A stretch of 64,000 nucleotides of DNA, from the NCBI GenBank assembly GCA_963575745.1, contig CAUYUJ010019937.1, positions 195,562 through 259,561 of the forward strand, read 5' to 3'. The notes under the pieces were generated by a model, which was not told the origin of the DNA, did not search any database, and saw only the letters and a list, made by a program, of their open reading frames with translations. Positions 59,218 to 64,000 of this stretch are shown in pieces (position 1 is the stretch's first letter; each line of letters begins with the position of its first letter). The translations under genes and the position numbers were made by a program. Source of the DNA: Prorocentrum cordatum. Its lineage: Eukaryota; Sar; Dinophyceae; Prorocentrales; Prorocentraceae.

Positions 59218-60709
59218 ATGATGATGATGAGGATGATGAAGAAGAAGATGATGATGACGACGATGATGGCGGTGGTGGTGGTGATGATGATGATGCTGGT
59301 GATGATTATGATGTTGAGTCTGGAAAGTGTGATGATGGTGATGATGGTGATGGTGGTGACAATGATGATGATGATGATGATGATGGTGATGATGATACTG
59401 ACGATGACGCTGATGAATTTGATGACGGTGCTGCTGCGGATGCTGATGCTGACGAAAATAGTGACGAAGCCGATGACGATGACGACGATACTGCTGCTGC
59501 TGCTGCTGCTGATGATGATGATGATGATACTGGTGATTATGCTGATGATGATGCCGAAGAGGAGGCTGAGGATGAGGATGAGGATGATGACACTGCTGAT
59601 TATTATGAAGGTGATGGTGCTGCTGGCGACGACGATGATGATGCTGATGTTGATGAAAGTGATGATGGTGCTGATGTTGATGTGGGTGATGATGCTGATG
59701 ATGATGATGATGATGATGACGAAGCCGATGACGATGACGACGATACTGACGATGGTGATAATGATGCTGATGCTGATGATGACGGTGATAATGGTGATGA
59801 TGTTGATGACGACGATGATGTTGATGATGGCGATGATGCTAATGATGTTGTTGGTGATGATGATGATGCTGAAGGTGCTGACGATTGTGACGACCATGGT
59901 GATGATAATGTTGGTGGTGTTCGGGTGATTGTGATGGTAAGGGTGATAGTGATGATGATGATTGTGATGATTATGATGCTGATGCTACTGTTGACGCTGA
60001 TGAAGCGGATGCGGATGATGCTTAAGATGTTGATGATGTTGATGCCGGTGACGCTGAAGATGACAATTTCGCTGATGATGATGATGCTGATCATGTTGAG
60101 GATGAGGATGAGGATGATGATGCTGGTGATGATGATGATGACGATGCTGATGATTCTGCTGTTGAAGATGCTGATGTTCATTCCGCTATAATTGCTGTTG
60201 GTGATAATGATGATGATGCTGTTGTTGATGATGATGCTGATAAGGCTGTTGATGATGATGATGCTGATGATGATGCAGATGCTGCTTTTGATGATGATGA
60301 TGATGTTGATGCTGCTGATGATGATGATGATGATGCTGATGATGCTGATGATGATGAGGGTGATAGTGATGATGCTGATGGTGGTGGATGTGGTTCATGA
60401 TGATGATTATGATACTGTTGATTATGATGATGCAAATGATGATGAATATGATGATGCTGATGAGAATGCTGATGCTGATGATGATGCTGATGAGAATGCT
60501 GATGATCATGATGATGATGCTGATGATGTTTATGATGATGAGGGTGATAGTGATGATGCTGATGGTGGTGGATGTGGTGATGATGATGAGTATGATACTG
60601 TTGATGTTGGTGATGATGATGATGATGATGAACATGATGATGATGCTGATGATAATGCTTATGTTGATGATGATGGTGATAATGCTGATGATGATGATGA
60701 TGATGATGC

Positions 60710-60747
<38 letters not shown>

Positions 60748-60785
60748 CTGATGAACATGATGTTGATGATAATGATAATGAGGCG
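59055..60785 (+). repeat. GAT microsatellite, about 1.7 kb
   Basis: GATGATGAT and GATGCT repeats with many variants. 59100-59180 is a regular GATGCT hexamer run. 60355-60395 and 60538-60580 repeat GAGGGTGATAGTGATGATGC with GGTGGTGGATGTGG, so a larger duplication of about 180 bases is present too. Confidence 0.95.
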
Positions 60786-60915
60786 GAGGAGGAGGCGGAG
60801 GAGGAGGACGGGGAAGTTAGGAGGAGGAAGAGGAGGAGGAGGAGGAGGAGGATCAGGAGAAGAAGGATGAGGAGGAGGAGGGAGGAGGGAGGAGGAGGCG
60901 GAGGAGGAGGACGAA
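60786..60915 (+). repeat. GGA polypurine tract
   Basis: Imperfect GGAGGA repeats directly after the GAT tract, the same order as at 53.4-55.8 kb. Confidence 0.9.
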
Positions 60916-60934
60916 GGCGAGCAGAAAGGCCGGC

Positions 60935-61285
60935 GACCCCTTGGAGGCCTCTGCGGGCCTCCTGGGGGTCTTTTTGTGGTCCCGTGGATTTCTTGGAGCG
61001 TCTTAGGTGCTTTCGGGGGAGCTTCTTGCGACGTCCTGAGGTGTCTTTGGGGCCTCTTTGGGGCATCTTTTGGGGTTTCTTGGGGGCCCCTCTGGGGCCT
61101 CTTGGGGCCTCCTGGGCACCTATTGGGGCCGTCCTGAACACTCTTGGGAGCCTCGGGAGTCATTTCGAGGCCATCTTGGAGGAGATCGATCAAGAAGGGG
61201 AGCTCCTTGATTAGGCCCCCCCCCCAGGAGGCCAACATGTGGCCAAAACCTACTGACATCAATGATGTTGGCTTGCTCGCAGAGG
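60935..61285 (+). repeat. Composite repeat P, copy 3 (tail part)
   Basis: GGCCTCTTGGGGCC-type repeats, then GGCCATCTTGGAGGAGATCG and AGGCCAACATGTGGCCAAAA, which match the order at 48840-49170. More diverged than copies 1 and 2. Confidence 0.7.
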
Positions 61286-61430
61286 CCATCTTGGACGTTC
61301 CAACCCCTCGCGGCACGCCCCCTCCAGACCCAGGGGGAGGAGGGAGGGGGGGGCGAGTAAGCCCCTCCCCGAAGGGGAAGAGGGAAGAGGAAATGCTTCA
61401 AACCACTCACGCCCAGAGGGCTGGTGGGAT
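61285..61430 (+). repeat. Dispersed repeat family C, copy 3
   Basis: GGCGAGTAAGCCCCTCCCCG, AAGGGGAAGAGGG and CCACTCACGCCCAGAGGGCT in family order. Confidence 0.8.
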
Positions 61431-61663
61431 CTGCTTCAGGCCTTGCTCTCAGCACCGATCACGCCCCTCGCGGACGAGATCGGGACTCGCGGGCCGGAGG
61501 AGGGACCGGGAGTGTGCAGAGGGGCCCGACGGTTCTCCCAGGTGCCTGGTCCCCGTCAGCCGCAGAGGCTTCCGACCCGAAAAACACGACATGCCAGACA
61601 CCGTGCCTCAAGAGTCAAGACGCTGAAAGAAGGAATAGTTTGGGTCTGGAAGGGGCTCGGTGT
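61431..61663. other. Short stretch with no supported gene
   Basis: Unique sequence between family C and family A. A 100-codon frame is open but has no domain. Confidence 0.35.
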
Positions 61664-61877
61664 TCCCTGGGAGGTCAAATTCTGGGAGGTCAAATTCTGA
61701 TTTTGCCCTGGTCCGAAATCCAGCTTCATCCCGCTTAATCCGGCTTAATCCCGCTAATTCCGGCTCCATCCCGCTCAACCCCGCTGAATCCGAGGCCCAC
61801 TCCGGCTTAATAGCTCCCAAATGGGGCTTAATCCTCCTTAATCTTTCCGACGAGAACTTCCAAGTAGCTGCCTCCTA
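61664..61877 (+). mobile_element. TIR element family A, copy 4
   Basis: The left end repeats CTGGGAGGTCAAATTCTG twice. The interior GGTCCGAAATCCAGCTTCAT and GCTTAATCCGGCTTAATCCC and the right end ACTTCCAAGTAGCTGCCTCC are typical of family A. Confidence 0.8.
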
Positions 61878-62069
61878 AGATGGGGTCGGAGGATCGCGCC
61901 GCATCGCCGATGCATCGCCGATGCGGCTCTATGTGCAGCCAGATTTCCCCACGCCGACGTCGCCGATGCATCGCCGTATCGCCGACGTCGCCGACGCATT
62001 GCCGCCGCATCGCCGATGCATCGCCGGTGCGGCGCGATTCTCGGACCCCATCTACTCCAGCCCCATCTA
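61878..62069. mobile_element. TIR element family D, copy 2
   Basis: AGATGGGGTCGGAGGATCGC on the left and GATTCTCGGACCCCATCT on the right, with GCATCGCCGATGC words between. It abuts family A copy 4. GCCTCCTA (61870-61877) and, inverted, TAGGAGGC (62068-62075) bracket it, so the two elements may be nested. Confidence 0.75.
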
Positions 62070-62340
62070 GGAGGCTTCGATTGCCCCAATGTGCACCCGA
62101 AAACGTAGTGTGGCCAGAGTTGTGGCCGAACATTGAAATCGGATTTGTTTTCTTTGACAGGGAAGTTGGACCCACCCAGGCACGTTCCGAGAATGAGGGG
62201 CGGCCGTTTCGGTCTCACTCGGGCAGGCCTTCGGGCACAGCTTCGGTCACTACGACGCCCCCCTGACAGAGACGAGGCTACGTGAGGCCTGATCTGGGTG
62301 TCCAGGCTGTGACGAGCAGTTTCCTATACGCACCCTTTCT
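62070..62340. other. Stretch with no recognised feature
   Basis: Unique sequence between family D and the CT repeat. Nothing supported. Confidence 0.3.
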
Positions 62341-62357
62341 CTCTCTGTTTCTGTCTG

Positions 62358-62394
<37 letters not shown>

Positions 62395-62430
62395 ATATAC
62401 ATATCTCTCTATCTCTATCATTCCCTTTAT
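62340..62430 (+). repeat. CT microsatellite
   Basis: (TCTC)n with TATATA and ATCTCTATC interruptions. Confidence 0.9.
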
Positions 62431-63038
62431 TCCAAGCTCTCGTGGATTGGTCCGCACTTTCTTTGTAGCCGTGCCTCCGGCGGGGCCAGCGCTTCATTTG
62501 GCTTGCTGCTTCCGTATCTCCCGCCCCCCCCCGGCCGTTGCGCGCTGTGATGCCGTGGTCTCCCTCCGTCCTGCCCTGCTCCTCCTTGCTCCTTGCCGCC
62601 GGTTCCCGCTCCCTGCTCTCGCTGCTGTCGTCCACGCTTGGCGCTCAGTTTTTCGCACCTGGCTGCCCAGGGCTTCTAGTAACGAGTATGCACCGCGAGG
62701 CCCGGGGTTCGGGTATGGGTTATGTTGCGTCGGGGAAAAATCCCAGATGTCCGCAGGGGTAGAAGTCTTCACGTGTGCCCGATTCTCCTTGTCTTGAATT
62801 CGCGTTTGAATTCGCCTATTGAGGGTTGGTCGGCGCGCTTGTTCAGGGTACGGTGTGATTTCTCTCTCCTTCTGCTTCCCCCCAGTCCGCGCCAGCGTCT
62901 TCGTGTCAGCAGGGAGAAGAGGGCGATGACGGTCCCGCGGCAGGACAGCTTGCCGACCCCACAGTTGCATATCCAACGTTGGCATCACGTCATTAGGGTC
63001 TTGATGTATGCAAGCACTGAGCGACGCAAGAAAGCGGT
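62431..63038. other. Stretch with no supported gene
   Basis: CT-rich then mixed sequence. Frames up to 170 codons run out of the CT repeat but show no domain. Confidence 0.35.
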
Positions 63039-63039
63039 G

Positions 63040-63180
63040 TCGTCTGCGCCGATATTGGCGAGTAAGCTGCCCGCGTAAGCTTACGCGTGAGTGCCCTCGT
63101 CTCTAATGCAGCGTGCCGCGCCGGCGGCCCGCGTAAGCCACCGCGTAAGGTCGCTATGCCATCTCGCGTAAGAACGGTTT
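63040..63180 (+). repeat. Dispersed repeat family H, copy 3
   Basis: GCGCCGATATTGGCGAGTAA, GCTGCCCGCG, GAGTGCCCTCGTCTC and CGCTATGCCATCTCGCGTAA. It shares the last word with copy 1 and the first with copy 2. Confidence 0.65.
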
Positions 63181-63367
63181 TTGATCGTCGCTCAGTTGGG
63201 GGAAGGGGGGTGCTGCACGCGGGGGGGGGGGGGCAACGCGCACCAACGCTGTTGTCACTGGCCTTCTCGCTCGTACGACGGAAATGGCCGAGTATGACCA
63301 GCATGGCCGGCGTGCCGCCTCTTTCCCTCTCTCTCCCGCGTGTCGAGTCGGCGGCGGGTTCCGAACC

Positions 63368-63530
63368 CTACCTTTAAGACGGGCATTTCCCTGTTCAGGA
63401 GGAATATTCAAAAATAGTCAGGGGACGATGGTTCTACTATGTTTGACTGTTTTTGAATATTTGTTGAGTGCTTTCATTTCTCCTCCAAAAGGCGTCTGTA
63501 CAAGGACATGCCCGACATAAGCCTACCTTC
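63368..63530. mobile_element. TIR element family F, copy 2
   Basis: Left CTACCTTTAAGACGGGCATT is mirrored on the other strand by the right end (GTAGGCTTATGTCGGGCATG). The interior CAGGAGGAATATTCAAAAAT and GGGACGATGGTT correspond to CAGGAGAACTATTTAAAAAT and GGGACGATGTTT in copy 1. Confidence 0.75.
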
Positions 63531-63599
63531 GCCGGTCAACGATTCAGGCAATTAATTCGATGGGCGGCGGGGGTGAGGTTCAGAATTCGTCGGTGTTCG

Positions 63600-63755
63600 G
63601 AAAAGGAAAAGGTACCCATACCTCTACCCTTTCCTCATTTTCCCATTTTTGGGCCTCCTCGGAGGCCCTCGTTGCCACCACTGGGTTCGCCTCAATTCTT
63701 GTCAGAACGCACCCCGGGAGAGGTCCAGGGAGTAGCGGTATCGGTCCTTTTTTGG
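63600..63755 (+). repeat. Dispersed repeat family K, copy 4
   Basis: AAAGGTACCCATACCTCTAC on the left and GTAGCGGTATCGGTCCTTTT on the right are inverted. The interior TTTTTGGGCCTCCTCGGAGG and GGTTCGCCTC match 45675-45830. Confidence 0.7.
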
Positions 63756-64000
63756 TTTCCCCAGATGTCGCGGCGAAATTCGAACCCTTCCCCCGCCTCC
63801 CATGGGCTCGGAAACATCGGCGGCTGTGGGGGGGTGGTCGGGCTCGGATGCCGCCGCCTAATCCTCGAGCCCTGGAACGCTGGCTTCGTGTCACGCAGTG
63901 CAACCGCATGTCCCCTTGCGGCCGCCCAGCGGCGCGCCGCGAAAGGCAGCTGTCGCATCTTACTTTGGGTGCCAGGGGTACACGTGGGAGCTGTGCGCGT
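63756..64000. other. Right edge, no supported gene
   Basis: GC-rich sequence that runs off the window. A minus-strand frame is open across it, but no domain is visible. Confidence 0.3.

Noticed and set aside
58677-61316. Long frames rich in Met/Asp (+) or Ile/His/Ser (-)
   Set aside because: Artefacts of the GAT microsatellite; several frames stay open together.

Overview
The window looks like nuclear DNA of a dinoflagellate. Five signs support this. It is GC-rich and full of microsatellites and short dispersed repeats. The plausible genes all lie on the + strand and are widely spaced. A near-perfect relict of the dinoflagellate trans-spliced leader lies 62 bases upstream of one start codon. 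A gene at 39-45 kb has introns that read best as GA-AG or GC-AG rather than GT-AG. A short interstitial CCCTAAA array matches the plant-type telomere repeat reported in dinoflagellates. I cannot assign a genus; a Prorocentrum- or Polarella-like species is a guess.

Layout. 0-2.6 kb: the tail of one gene, a gene for an HU/IHF-like DNA-binding protein (490-1098) preceded by the leader relict, and a Ser/Pro-rich protein of unknown function (1626-2603). 2.6-5.0 kb: dispersed repeat modules R1, R2 and R3. 5.05-17.36 kb: a nearly identical tandem duplication of a 6.15-kb unit. Each unit carries repeats, gene A (C2H2-like finger plus coiled coil) and the 5' part of gene B. Only the second unit runs on into a complete gene B (16771-21323, about four exons); the first copy is cut off at the junction. 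21.4-24.3 kb: R1, R3 and R2 again, in a different order. 24.3-37 kb: microsatellites, short terminal-inverted-repeat (TIR) elements, a 0.6-kb foldback element and more than 1 kb of GTA/TAG repeat.

37-46.5 kb is the most informative part. Six short exons of a DHHC-type palmitoyltransferase are spread over about 6 kb. Intron 1 is a copy of a TIR repeat family that also occurs at 45.5, 49.8 and 61.7 kb. Intron 3 is a 172-base TIR element with an exact 5-base target duplication; related copies at 24.96 and 29.49 kb have their own 5-base duplications. Introns 4 and 5 are bounded by 12- and 6-base direct repeats. This is what introner elements (mobile elements that create introns) would leave behind. 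In the best splice model the catalytic DHHC motif reads DHHS, so the protein may lack acyltransferase activity.

46.5-64 kb: more repeat copies, a decayed non-LTR retrotransposon on the - strand (51.1-53.3 kb; reverse transcriptase thumb, RNase H and Cys motifs), huge GAT and GGA tracts (53.4-56.7 and 59.1-60.9 kb) and further TIR elements. I see no convincing gene there apart from the retroelement. Many long open frames in the window are simple-sequence artefacts and are not annotated as genes.
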